Origin: Tigriopus japonicus
Lineage: Eukaryota; Arthropoda; Copepoda; Harpacticoida; Harpacticidae
DNA length: 64,000 nt
NCBI GenBank assembly: GCA_010645155.1
Contig: CM021319.1
Coordinates: 1,847,085-1,911,084, forward strand
Direction of reading: 5' to 3'
Shown in pieces: positions 38,901-50,900 of this stretch. The notes under the pieces were generated by a model. That model did not search any database and was not told the origin of the DNA. It saw only the letters and a program-made list of their open reading frames with translations. The translations under genes and the position numbers were made by a program. How positions within the stretch are numbered: position 1 is the stretch's first letter; the number at the start of each line of letters is the position of its first letter.

Positions 38901-41900
38901 ACCTTGGCAAATAATCAAAACGTTGGCCCCGTCGAGATAAGCAATCAGGAAGGCAGGCAATTCTACATGTCTTTTCAATCAAAAACTTTTCAATATCTAT
39001 CATCCTACGTACTATTTTATCACCTTCTTTTCGGCATTCATCAACCACCTTTTTTATAAGACTTGCGAAATGGCACAACAAGATTCAATTTCCAAACTTT
39101 GAAATTTTGGCTACATGGCCCATTTATATTATGTTTATTTTTCACCTATATTACTATGATGCAATTCGTTGCACGGGGGCTGAGCATTCACGAATTATCT
39201 ACTTTACTCCGGAGCTCGTAGGTTCGAGTCCAAGTGACGAGTGGTTTCTATTTGCGAAATGAAGTCACGGCATCGTGAGAACAAGCAGAGTTAATCACGG
39301 TGATACACGTAGATTAAACGTCACTGATATTACTCTAGAAAATTTCAAAAACTAAGCAATGGGGACTCAGACCTTATTAAAACCATTTTTCATTTACGCG
39401 TGTTTCACGATATTTCATTGCAATGCTCAAAGATGAGATGATAATTCATGCTTATTAAAGCAACCAAATCTCCTAATATGGACACATACTTTTCGGGTCA
39501 CAAAGGGCAAGTTCTGTTATGACCTCCAAAAAATGGAACAATCAAGGTCAAAATGAAATACCTTATAACTATTTTTTTCTTTTACTAGTTTTGAGCTCCC
39601 AAAAAATATATTAGAATGCTCCAAAATGACCCTTCCAACAAAGTTATGGTCAACTATCTAAGAATATTGTCCTCCAAACTAGAAAGAACCTGTGGAAATC
39701 CTCGTCAGACCATGTCTTAATACATAATTTAAGAACATTATGCCATTTCATTAGTCTTTTTGGTTATGTGCTATTCTCAAGGCACTTCATAACTTGTGAT
39801 TGTCACTCGAATGAATTACTTTTTCCGAAAGTAATGGCAAATGTAAGGAATTACTGACGTTCTATTGATCAGGGTTGCATCAATCCCGCCCGGTTGACAT
39901 TAAACCCGAAAAACCCGCTCGGGCGATTATTTTGTTGTTTTTCGGGTTTTTCTCCTTTTTGCCTTACTCGTAAAACCCCCTAATTCGTCCCTCAAAATTG
40001 TGCTCACCTCGTTGTGAGTGACTATATGCGACTTAAATTCGAGACATCGCATTTCCTAGAACTCTTAAAGAAGACATGAATTATGGGGATATGTTATAAA
40101 TAGGGCTCGAATAAAGGTGGTCGTTTTTTGGCTACAATTTGCAGGCTTTTAGCCCTAAAGTTGCAATATTTTGTTAAAAGTTGCACTCAATGCGACAGAA
40201 GTTGCTAATAAGTTGCCATTTTCTGCTACTGATGACATATTTTAGGGTAGCATGTAAACGCATACAAGATTTATTTTAGAGTATAGCATAATCAAGTCAG
40301 ATTAGTGGGCCTCGAGCAAATACTCGTAACAGCTATTAGGTCAGGTTAGGTTAGGTAGTTTTGAAGTGAAGTAGAAGCATATCTAGAAGCATAGAAAAAG
40401 TTTATGAGATGGAGTAGATATACCCATGCTCGATCAAGTTTTGCTACATAAGCCACGTTTTTCAATCACATCATATGTAGCAAAACTTGATCGAGCATGG
40501 CTATTTCTACTCCATCTCTTATGCTTCTTCCATGCTTCTTGATATGCTTTTACTATGCTTCCAAACTACCTCAACAACAAACCTATTATGTTTGAAATGC
40601 AGCAGCTTTCGCGAGTTTTCACAACTGACCTCTGACGGCAACTTTTAGAGAGACCCTCGACTTGGATCCAAACTATTGAAGTTTAAGTTGATTCTGAAAC
40701 AACTTGCGTAAATGGAGAGGACCTTGGTCAACCTCGTTAATGTGATTTAATTGAGGAGATTGAATGCATGTAAACAATAGCGGACATCCTGTTTGTTTTA
40801 TGCAACAGTTTCTAATTCTATTTTTATTGAACAACATACTGTGCGTCCTTTCTTGTATAACTCTATGTACTCTATTCTTCTCTCTCTTTTTCTTTTCCAC
40901 CTAGTTAACGCTACAATCGTCTGCAGTGTTTACTCAATCTTACTTCTAAAATTGGTCTCCTACATTCAAGTCAACTATTGGTGTAGGAACCATTCCAAAC
41001 ATGCTGAAAGATCATTCCAGCGAGGGGTCAGGTCGCCCTCTTTGGTCGATATGTATAGTTCAGTCCGATTCAAATTGGGTACGTATCCACTAATCCCCAA
41101 AATCCAAACCTACTATCACACTCTCTGCTTTCATTCTCTACTTACTGTTTAAGCTTTTGCTCGTCATCCTTTCCAGCCCATTCTTATCCAACTCTTCCTT
41201 ACAAAACCTTTTCAACGAATCCTGTGTGAAAGCGAGTTTTTGAATATTTGCGAAAACCTGGCCTGAATGTAATTGACTTAGAGGGACGCCTCTTGATTTG
41301 ACAAGTACTCGTATATCAAGCTCCACGCTCATTTTTATGACATGACTTCCTCCTTCAAAAATTTGGAGAAACCATTGCTCAATCTCTAGATGTACATTCA
41401 CTATTTCAGATTACGCTCATCTCAATTTTTGCAAACGAATATTGATGAATCGATCAAATCTATTGCGTAGTCTTGCGTATAATTCTTACTAAAACAAAAA
41501 AAATGCTTGAACTTGATATAAAACACTCCTCTAACACTCCTCTAATTTCCCTTAAGGATGATTCGTATTTTAATAAAAATATATAGAAGCCTTCTCCTCT
41601 TAAGAGAGGGCTTTTTCTCTCATCTCTCTGCTATTTTCCTTGATTTGTGAAAAACATGAAACATGGTTGACTTTGCAAATTTTCTTGCTCTTTCCGAAGG
41701 ATTCTATTTCTAGGTCGGTTGTTGAAGGGATTTTGAAGCATAATTGAACAAGGATCAGAACAAAGCAGAGATGACCATGCTTGAGTACATAAGCTGCGTT
41801 TTTGCAAAAACTCAACACTGCTAATGTAATGAAACTATACGCGAGCATAGTTATTTTTTATTACTTTGTCCTATTATGCTTCCAGACCATACTTCCAAAT

Positions 41901-44900
41901 CCGCTCAACAACTGACCTTGTAGCCTTGTAGACCTATATAGTCTTGTTGTGTTTAAACGGATGAAATCCTTTGAAACCGTATGGACTCATTTTAGGTGGA
42001 GCCGCAGGTGGACGAAGAGGGAAACAAGAGATAGTTCATTATCCGGACAATCTCAGTGTCATGGATATCTATTACTTTTGGTTAGCTCCAACACTTTGTT
42101 ACGAGTTGAACTTTCCCAAAATGCAACGGGTCCGAAAACTGTGAGTATACTTGTTTCGTATCGTATGTCAGGGGGGACTAAACCAAGACTAAACTAATTG
42201 ACTCAGGCTTACTTGCAAGTACCATTTGAGTGTCAAACAGAATCATGAAAGCCAAAGATCTTGTAATCAAAATGTTTCTGGCATCTTATGAACATCAAGG
42301 CTTAAATAATCAAATCTATCCGTAGAGCTAGGCTTTAAACTGTTAACTTCAACTTGAAAATATATGTTTTGGCTCTTTTCATCCGAAACACTTTAAAGGG
42401 TTTTTGACCTTTTATCATTTTCTAGAAATTGAACTCTTTTTCGAAATTTAAATCTCGCCTGAAGAGGTCGTATGGACCCTATATCTAGAATACCAGGACG
42501 AAAGCTTGCAAGTTGCTATCCCGACTACGAATCAGTGTTGCCACAATATTTAAGACGGAGGCAGAAAAGACGCACGGACTGACGCACCGTGTTTCAGGCG
42601 ACAAGCAAGTCCTCCGCAGACGGTGTAGGTTTGAGTCCCACTATCAGTTTGAAACTTTGTTTAGTTCAATATTACAAGGGATCTCATTCCTTGTAGCGGC
42701 ATTAATAATCCCCAATTTATTAGAAAGAAATGGCATCAATTTTGAACTCTGTAATCCCCAAAATAAAAGTTAAGTCATGTAGACTCGTCGGGTTTATACC
42801 ATATATTATATATTTAAGTGGTAAAATAAGAAAGGCAAAAAAGAAGATTTTGTGCTGAAACAATAGGTCAGATGTTTTGTGTATTCCAAGGTGTGCTAGC
42901 AAAGTTGACTTCGAGGCAACTTCAAGGCAGTTTCAGCCGTTTTGTTGATAGCATAAGCTTTCTTGAATCAGAAGTACACCAAGCAACTCATGAAAAAGAG
43001 AAGTGTACCACCGGTGCCAAGGTGCAACAAGTAGATACGTCAACAATTTTCCAACGCTCATATGTTTAGCATGCACAAACATGTGCTAGTTCAATTGACT
43101 TCAAGTAAACTTCTAGCAAGCTGGGTCGCTATTTGGGCTTAGCATCAGGTTTAATTGATGAGAAGTTCTCCGAGAAGCACGCCTAGAGAGGAGCATTCCA
43201 ACGTTGTGGAAGCACTCCCATTTGAATACTTCAACGCTGATCAATCGAACTGCAAGCGAACTTCCTTCCAGTGTTTCCTTAAATTAGCTGCCAAAATTTG
43301 CATGCTGCTGTGAGATCAATCAATGTTTTGAGTTGAATGGAGTAATATGAAATAAAGAAGGAGAAATGTGGAATAGCTGAACCGGCGGGCAATTCGTGTT
43401 TCGAGAGGAGGAATTTACGATCATAGATATAGAGGCACTTCTAGGTTGGAATGAGAGACTTACTTTTCAAAATGGCAGCTGTCTCAACAAAACCAGCCAA
43501 TTGAACTATGAAGTGTACTAACAAGTACACTTTCTAGAGTTGCCATCAAAACATATGCTCACACCATTTACTTGAACTGGACGATTCATATTGCGTTTGG
43601 CACGATTTGTCAAAATTGCACCCAACAAACTATCAGAGTGCCACAAGTTTAAATTGAATTAGTAAATGAAATCACTGAATGCGATTTGGTTGGGTTGCAG
43701 AAATCTTCAAAGGAGTTGTGTTTATAAAGTTAATGAAAAGTTTACTCTCAAGTAGACTTTGGAGCATACCTTCAAGTAAACTAGCAAGCATTCCAAGACC
43801 AATACAACCAAAACATATGACCTATTATGTTACTTATGGTACATTGAACATTATTATTTTAATCTTTTTATGATGTGTTACCTTCCTTTCTTGTCAATGT
43901 AAATTGTAAAAAATTGAATCAAATTTCAGATTTTGAGATGGTTTTGAATGCAAATTTACTAGTTTTTTGATCATCGGTGCACTAATTGTTAGGATTTATC
44001 TAGCTGCCTTATAACTGCAAGCAACATCCTCAACTATAAAATAACTCAACCCTAATGATTGACAGACATAAGGTCATATGTTTTGTGTTTGGAGATTCAA
44101 GATTCAAGCATACTTTATCAATTGAGTTCTATCCATTTTGCATATTTTTAACATTTTCAGGCTTCTAAAATGACGCCATACGAATTTCAGCTTCTGCGTA
44201 TTAGATGTTTAACCCAAAACTTGTTCAGAAATGCTCTAGCAGGCTTGAAATAAGCTGGAAGTCAATAATGGAAGCATGCTTGCAGCATGCCCTGGTGCAG
44301 ACAAAACATATGAGCTAGTATCTTGATCATTACCTGTAGCTGATGCCATAATGATCACTTAAATAGGATTTGAAAATTTAATCCCCCGGCCGCATGTTGC
44401 ATGTCAATTTGACTATGATTCAGTGTTGCCTCTTTATGTTGGAGTTTAACAACAAACCTGTCAATGCCGCGCTTTCATCTTTCATTTTTGCCATAGAACC
44501 TGTTTTTTACAATAAATAACACAACTAGCACACTGCTGAGGAAATATTTCACTTAATTCCAATTTATTTTATTTGAAAAAAATGTCGTCAAGCCATGGTT
44601 TAAAATTGATGCTATTGGAAATTTCCGCAACACTGATTTGTTGTCTGAATAGCAGCTTGCAAGCTGTCGTCCTGGTATTCTAGATATAGGGTCCATAGAA
44701 GAGGTCGACATATATTTTCTAAGAGAAATAATGACTTTAGCCCAAAAATGTCAAGTTGGAAAAGAAAGGAAGTTGAAAAAAAAACCGAAGTGCGGTAAAT
44801 AGGTCACATGGTAAAACGGTCACAGTAGATACACTAAGATAGATACTGGCTGCCCCAGCCTAAAACACGGTGCCGGGTGGTTCATGCAGGTGATTGGTCA

Positions 44901-47900
44901 AGAGCGTTCTTTTCAACATTCAGCTGATTCTGACGAAGTTCAATAACAAACCAGAGTACTTCTTCTTTGTTGATTTTGTATAGAGACGCTTTATTTTCAG
45001 AGACCGGCTGGGTTTTGACTCAAGCGCCATGGAGAAAAGTAAATGATTTTTTGAAGTAAAAACATTTCCAAATAAACAGGCTCTCCATGCTTTGGACGTA
45101 AAAAATCGCCAAATAGAATGTTTACTAAAACCTTTTCCAATGACCTCGCCCAATGTTCAGAATCTTAAATTGCAAACTTTCAAGTTGGGTTTTGAGCAGA
45201 AAAATTTAAGTTGGAAGCATCAACCCATTTTATTGACCGCCTTCTCCTTTTATGAGACTTCCTCCAAGCCCAAAGAGGGCAGGTCCATAATATTATTCAC
45301 CTACCACTTACTTTATTACCCTACCAATCACTTTATTGCCCTATGAATGAATCATGTTTTTACAAATACATCTCAGACGCACAATTACTTGCACGTCTGA
45401 AGCCCCCGTCTCATTGACGGGGAATGATCCAACGGAGAAGTCGTGGTAGGCTTTTATACCATGGCACTGAGTAGCCAACACACCAACTGATGTACTTGAG
45501 GTGAACGGAGCTTGCTTCTTATACTGGTATAAGAAGCAAGCTCCGTTCACCTCTCTAGCTTAGAAAACCACCCCGCAATGCTAAGTGAAACCTCGCGTGA
45601 TTGAGGTTACGTGGTAAAAACAAACGTACCGTGAATTTACCTGTGAGGCAGTTTTTCGTCTTGCATGACTTTCGAGTGATGGCACCTCAGCCAAGTAACT
45701 TATTTCGGCAGTCTTGCACAATCGTTTCGACAATTCTTGCGTACCGTGACGGTAGGCTCTGCAATTGTCAGTGTCTCGGAAGAAAAGCATAGGTTTCAGC
45801 GCTCTTAAGAAGCAAGTAGGAGAAGTAATCAATCAACTTTTAAAAACTCGCCTAAGCTAACGGTCACAACATATGATCCCAAAGCCTAGCCCTGCAGGGC
45901 CTTAAGCCTAATCCTAAAACTGTTGCAACATACACTTTGCATATTTATCTATGCCGAGACACTGAGAATCCGTGTGCCAACTTGGACTTCTAGGTCCAAG
46001 AGCGTACCGGCCCGTCCTTAAGACTGCCTGGAGTTTGGTGATTCCCCGTGATTCCCGTTTAGAGAAGTCTCATCAAGCTGTAGCAACCACATGCTTTTAT
46101 TGCAAACACAAAACATTCGCTACGTTTGTTTTTAATACGCAACTTCGCTCACGTGAGGTTGCACTTAGCATTGCGGGGTGGTTTTCTAAGCTAGAGGATA
46201 GTACGAATGTCCGTGGTTGAATTGATTTTCAGGGTTGAAAAATTGTAACGGAAGTCCCAAAAAGGATAAGTTGGTCAACAAAATACCATATGCACCCACA
46301 AATAAAGGGAGGAATGGTCAAGATCCGACATCACTCGTTTCATTTTAATTGACGCACCTCGGGCTGACGCCCTCGGGTCGCCAATAAAATGAAACTCCCT
46401 CCGCCGGATTTTGGCCATTACTCCCTTCCTTTGCAGGTGCATAAATAGTATTTACAGCACATTAGGTAGGCCTCTAGAAAAACGCAAACGTTCGGCTTCA
46501 GAGTAAGATGCGGAGGCACTGGATTGAGCGACAGCTTGTTGAGGCTTCCATCTGTTTGGAAATGTTGAAACTGGCGCCGAAATAGGTATCATCCAATCAC
46601 ATGATGTGAACTGGATGACGTCATTGACGCCAGTCTCAACCTCGCCCGTCTCTCACTAGAGCATCTCTAATTTTGTAGTGCTTTGACTTGGTGGTGGGGT
46701 TGCCAATTTACCTATGTGAAATCATATTCCCCTCTGTCTACCAGTCTTTATAAACCTGTTTTTTCTACTGATGTGTTTCGAGTTGAATTTTTGGCAGAGT
46801 TTTGCCATTTTGGTTTTTAGGGTCAAAAATCTGACCACAACTAAGCTTTTCAACACTCTAAAGACCTTATTTACCATAAAATGTGGCAGCACTGCCAACT
46901 TGAAATCCATTTTTATAACTATCCATGTAACTTGAAAGCGAACTAGTTTGAGTGTTGCCAAATTGGTCCCTGTTCAGGTCTTTTCAAAAAGTTCTTTACA
47001 ACCCGCCCTTTTTAACAGCGATAAACTGCCGGGGCAAAACTGGCAACACTCCTGGTTCGAAACACATCTCTAGTTTTTTTCTTTAAAGGGCACCAAAAGG
47101 CAAGGCATTTACTTTAGCGACTTCTGAGCAGGGTTGCAAATCAAACTCACATTCATGTTTGCTCAAAAGAGCAAAGCACCCATTCTCCAAGCGGTAACCC
47201 TACCTTGCAACCTTCCATGAAAAAACTTGCGCAAGCCTAGATTCCATATCACTAAGATTTTGTTGTCAATCACCCGATCATGTGACATTAATTGGCCCTT
47301 GTTGAAACTCCAGACTTATTGAAATGAACTTTTTGCATATCAGGTAAATACTTGAGACACATTTGCAGCTGGCTTGAGGATTTTTACTAACCAAACCGCA
47401 CTATCAAATAAGCTAACTAGTTTAGACGTGTTTCTGATAAGGGAAGGTTTCCTTTAATCATGAACTTTGGCTTCCCGCATGTTGGATGACGTCACCGACT
47501 GTCTGTGTCGGTCCGGTATTCATAGATTTTAGAACCAGTCTCCACAAAGGGTCGCTAGGTCACAGTAATAAGGCCACAGACCCGCACAGCTCCAAAGGAT
47601 TTTAAAAGGGTGACCCCAAGGACCCTGATCCTTTCCATGGTTGAAGATTGTCCCATGGGACAATCTACAACCCATGGGAAAATATTAACTTGGTGGAGCA
47701 CAATCATGCAAAGGCGAAGGTCTCGTAATTATAGTCAGCAAGAAACCATTCCTAACACCAATTTTGGGAACAATGGTCTCAACTAGATACACTAAGATAG
47801 ATATTGGCATTCGTAGGCTAACACACGGTGCCGATGATTCACGCTGGTGATTGGTCAAGAGCATTCAGTTGAACATTCAGATAATTCTAACGAAGTTCAA

Positions 47901-50900
47901 CAACAAACCAGAGTACTTCTTCTTTGTTGATTTTGTAGTGATCTGACCTGGTGCTGGGGTTGCCAATTTTCTTAAGTGAAATCATATTCCCCACTGTCTA
48001 CCAGCCTTCATAAACAGGTTTTTTTCTTTAAGAAGCGACAAAAGGCAAGGCATCCCTGACTTTCGTGACTTCTGAGCAGGGTTGCAAATCAACCTCAAAT
48101 TCGTGTTTGCTCATACGGTATACCAGAGCAAAGCACCCATTCTCTAAGAGGTAACCCTACCCTGCCACCTCCCGTGAAAAAACTTGCGCATGCCGAGATT
48201 TCACATCACTGAGATTTTGTTGTCAATCACCCGATCATGTGAATTAATCGGCCCCTGTTTAAACTCCACACTAGTTGAAATTCACTTTTTGCATATCGGG
48301 TTAATACCTTAGACACATTTCCAGCAAACTTGAGGATTTTCAATAACCAAACTGCCCTATCAGATGAGCGAAATAGTTTAGATGTGTTTCTTAGAAGAAA
48401 AGGTTCCTTTAATCATGAACTTCGGCTTCCCGCATGATTAATGACGTCACAGACAGTCCGTGCCGGGTCGGGCAATCATAGATTTGAATGCCAATCTCTG
48501 CCTTCTAGTATTTCTAGTCTCAACTAGTGATGGGATTCAATCTGATTTGAATCTGTTCAATATTTTAGGACTGCCACCAATGCTATAGATCCATTGCAAA
48601 AATGGTGTGAGTAAAACTTTGCTTGATCTTGATGGCACCCCTGGTCTGGAGTCTTCAAAAACAGGGTCACTTTTTCATTAAATATGTATATCATAGATAT
48701 TCTCTATGAACGAACGCATTTTTCACAGAAGTGACAATTGTCCTGTTTTACGTGAATTGGCAGTTATAACGAAGTAGAGCGCGCAAAAATGATTGAGCAG
48801 ATTCAAAATCGGATTGAACTCCATCAGTAGTCCCAACCCACACCCAGGGTTGGGGAGTAATTGTAATTGCAATTACAATTACGTAATATCAATTACAATT
48901 ACATGTAATTGCAATTAAATACCTTTTTGGGCAAGTAATTGTAATTAATTACATTTTTGGCCATGTAATTGACGAATTTTCAATTACAAATTACCAATTA
49001 CTTTTCAAACTCTTACTTCTTCAAATTAACCGTAATATCAATTGATACTTTGAGTTTTCAATTGCAAAATATTTATTTTGTCATCAATTTGCGGTCAATG
49101 TGATGCCACTATCAAGTAGCTTTTGTTACAATACACACCCAAGCTATGATGTTTAAATACTTTTAAACTAAAATAGCTTTTGACCATGATTTTTGTGTCA
49201 GGAGGTAGGGCTTTTCACAACTACAGTAAGGGCAGACAAATGAGGTGGAAAAATAAAGTTTTAAAACTAGATAAAAGAATTTTGTTGTCAAACTCCATCC
49301 TTTACGGAGCATGTCTACTTTCGGTTTCGGTAGGCATAACCGAAACCAAAACCGAAATTTCAGCCGTAATTTCGGTCGAAAGCGCTTTCGGTTCATCACT
49401 AGTTTCGAAGACAGGGGTCGGCAACCGGTGGGCCACGGCCCACATGTGGGCCCAAGGGTGATCATTGTTGGGCCCACAGGCAATGAGGAAAGTCTGAAAT
49501 AATGGGCTCAAGAGACATCCATAGTACTGTACTTGCGGGCCCTGAGGTCTTTGATCGTTAATTTCTGGGCCCATGAACCTGCGATCATCTGTAAAGTGGG
49601 CCCTGACTTGTCCAAACCAAATTTGGTGGGCCTTGACGCAAAAATGGTTGCCGATCCCTGTTCTAAGATATTCCAGGTGGAAAACAATCCTAGCGACAGC
49701 TATCTCCCTGTGACCTTCTTAATCTGACCTTTTTACTATGATCGTTTTACCGTGCAACCGTTCAAGGGTGTTGTTACCTTTTTATCTACAATCGAAAAAC
49801 CTTGTTCGTCTATTTTTCCTGATTTTGGCCATTTCCAGAATTTAAACCCCTGTTTAACATCTAGAAAGCTTATTTACCAAGTTTTTTGAATTGTTTTTTT
49901 CCGCCCCCTTTATTTATTACAAATATTAACAGTATTTGGACAATAGCTATGCAGAATGAACAACGCGTATTTGAACATAGATGTTGCATTGGTTGCATTT
50001 CCCATTAATAACATTTTTCGTAAATTACTTACACCACGTACAAACGCACTAAAAGCATTTCAAAATATTTATAGATTATTCGCCTTCATTGTAATATTGG
50101 ATCTTCCCGAAATCATTTATTGAAAGGTGTCATACGCATCTTGTGTGCCGAACTGATGTTATGTACGCATGTACGTAATGCGTAGTATCTGATCATTGCT
50201 AATTGTCACCTCGTTTAAAGACTTAACTATTTTAATCTGACCCCCAATGTAGGTGCGCAAATAACAAAGTATGAATATGTGGTCTTGCTACTCTGCTAAT
50301 CTTTTATGTAGTTAATATTTTGGCAGGCTTTTTTGTTGTTGATGAATTAATTGTTCCTTACAAATCTCTTTTCATGCCATTTATATTCCGCACATTGTTA
50401 TGATGACAATTGTTAAGTCTAAAGAGTAGAACTCCATCTTTCCCTCCTGCTCCAAAATGTTGAATAAATCGGCTCCTCCTCACGTTTGTTCATGGTGCAT
50501 GGTTCAGTCCATCCTGACCAAATTTAGCTCTTTAGGGCTAAATTTTAGAGCCAGATCTGTTAAGACATAGATATCCCCAGTGACAATTAGGCTCATTTAT
50601 TACCTAAATTGGCCCTCAAAATTGGCTGTTTACGCTATTTGAATTTTCAAGAGTTAATTTGGCTGGACTTCAGTCACACTTGGGTTGAGAAACAGTTATG
50701 GACCGAAAGCGCTTTCGGTTTCGGTTTCGGTTATGCCTACCGAAACCGAAAGCAGACATGCTCCATAAAAGATTGAGTTTGACAACAAAATCGAAAAAAA
50801 ATTCGTCCAAAAACCTCTGAAATTTAAGTTTCCCGATTTTTCAAAATTTGCGACTACCCAACATCGAACACATCAGCAATTTTATTTTTATGATGGACTT

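Larger units (their letters stand above)
35499..40904 (+). other. DGAT1 intron 4
   Basis: 5.4 kb containing the element copies at 36638-37107, 39870-40235 and 40353-40571. B-box-like sequences (GGTTCGAGTCC at about 39222 plus; GGTTCGAGCCC at about 38467 minus) suggest tRNA-derived SINE scraps. Otherwise AT-rich with no recognised gene. Confidence 0.6.
44981..46669. mobile_element. hAT-type element nested in R1, TSD ATTTTGTA
   Basis: Ends TAGAGACGC and GCATCTCTA, with a perfect 8-bp duplication ATTTTGTA (44973-44980, 46670-46677). The inverted, shorter copy at 55699-56172 aligns to 44981-45230 (CAAGCGCCATGGAGAAAAGTAAA) and 46450-46669 (CACATTAGGT, CAATCACATGATG-type, CTCGCCCGTCTCTCACTAGA). 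It lacks roughly 45230-46450, which is therefore a third-level insertion containing the palindrome 45498-45553 and the elements 45555-46194 and 46289-46443. Confidence 0.9.
44826..47557. mobile_element. hAT-type element R1, TSD GGTCACAG, interrupted by another hAT
   Basis: Starts TAGATACACTAAGATAG and ends GTCGCTA. Perfect 8-bp duplication GGTCACAG (44818-44825, 47558-47565). It was inserted into an AGGTCA-array remnant (GGTAAATAGGTCACATGG upstream, GGTCACAGTAATAAGG downstream). The parts 44826-44972 and 46678-47557 align in order with the uninterrupted copy 47784-48516 (GGGGTTGCCAATTT, GAAATCATATTCCCC, AATCACCCGATCATGTGA, GCTTCCCGCATG). No coding capacity. Confidence 0.9.

Noticed and set aside
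40338..40358. TTAGG-like run (GGTTAGGTTAGGTAG), the arthropod telomere motif
   Set aside because: Only about two to three units at the edge of a MITE in an intron; not a telomeric array.
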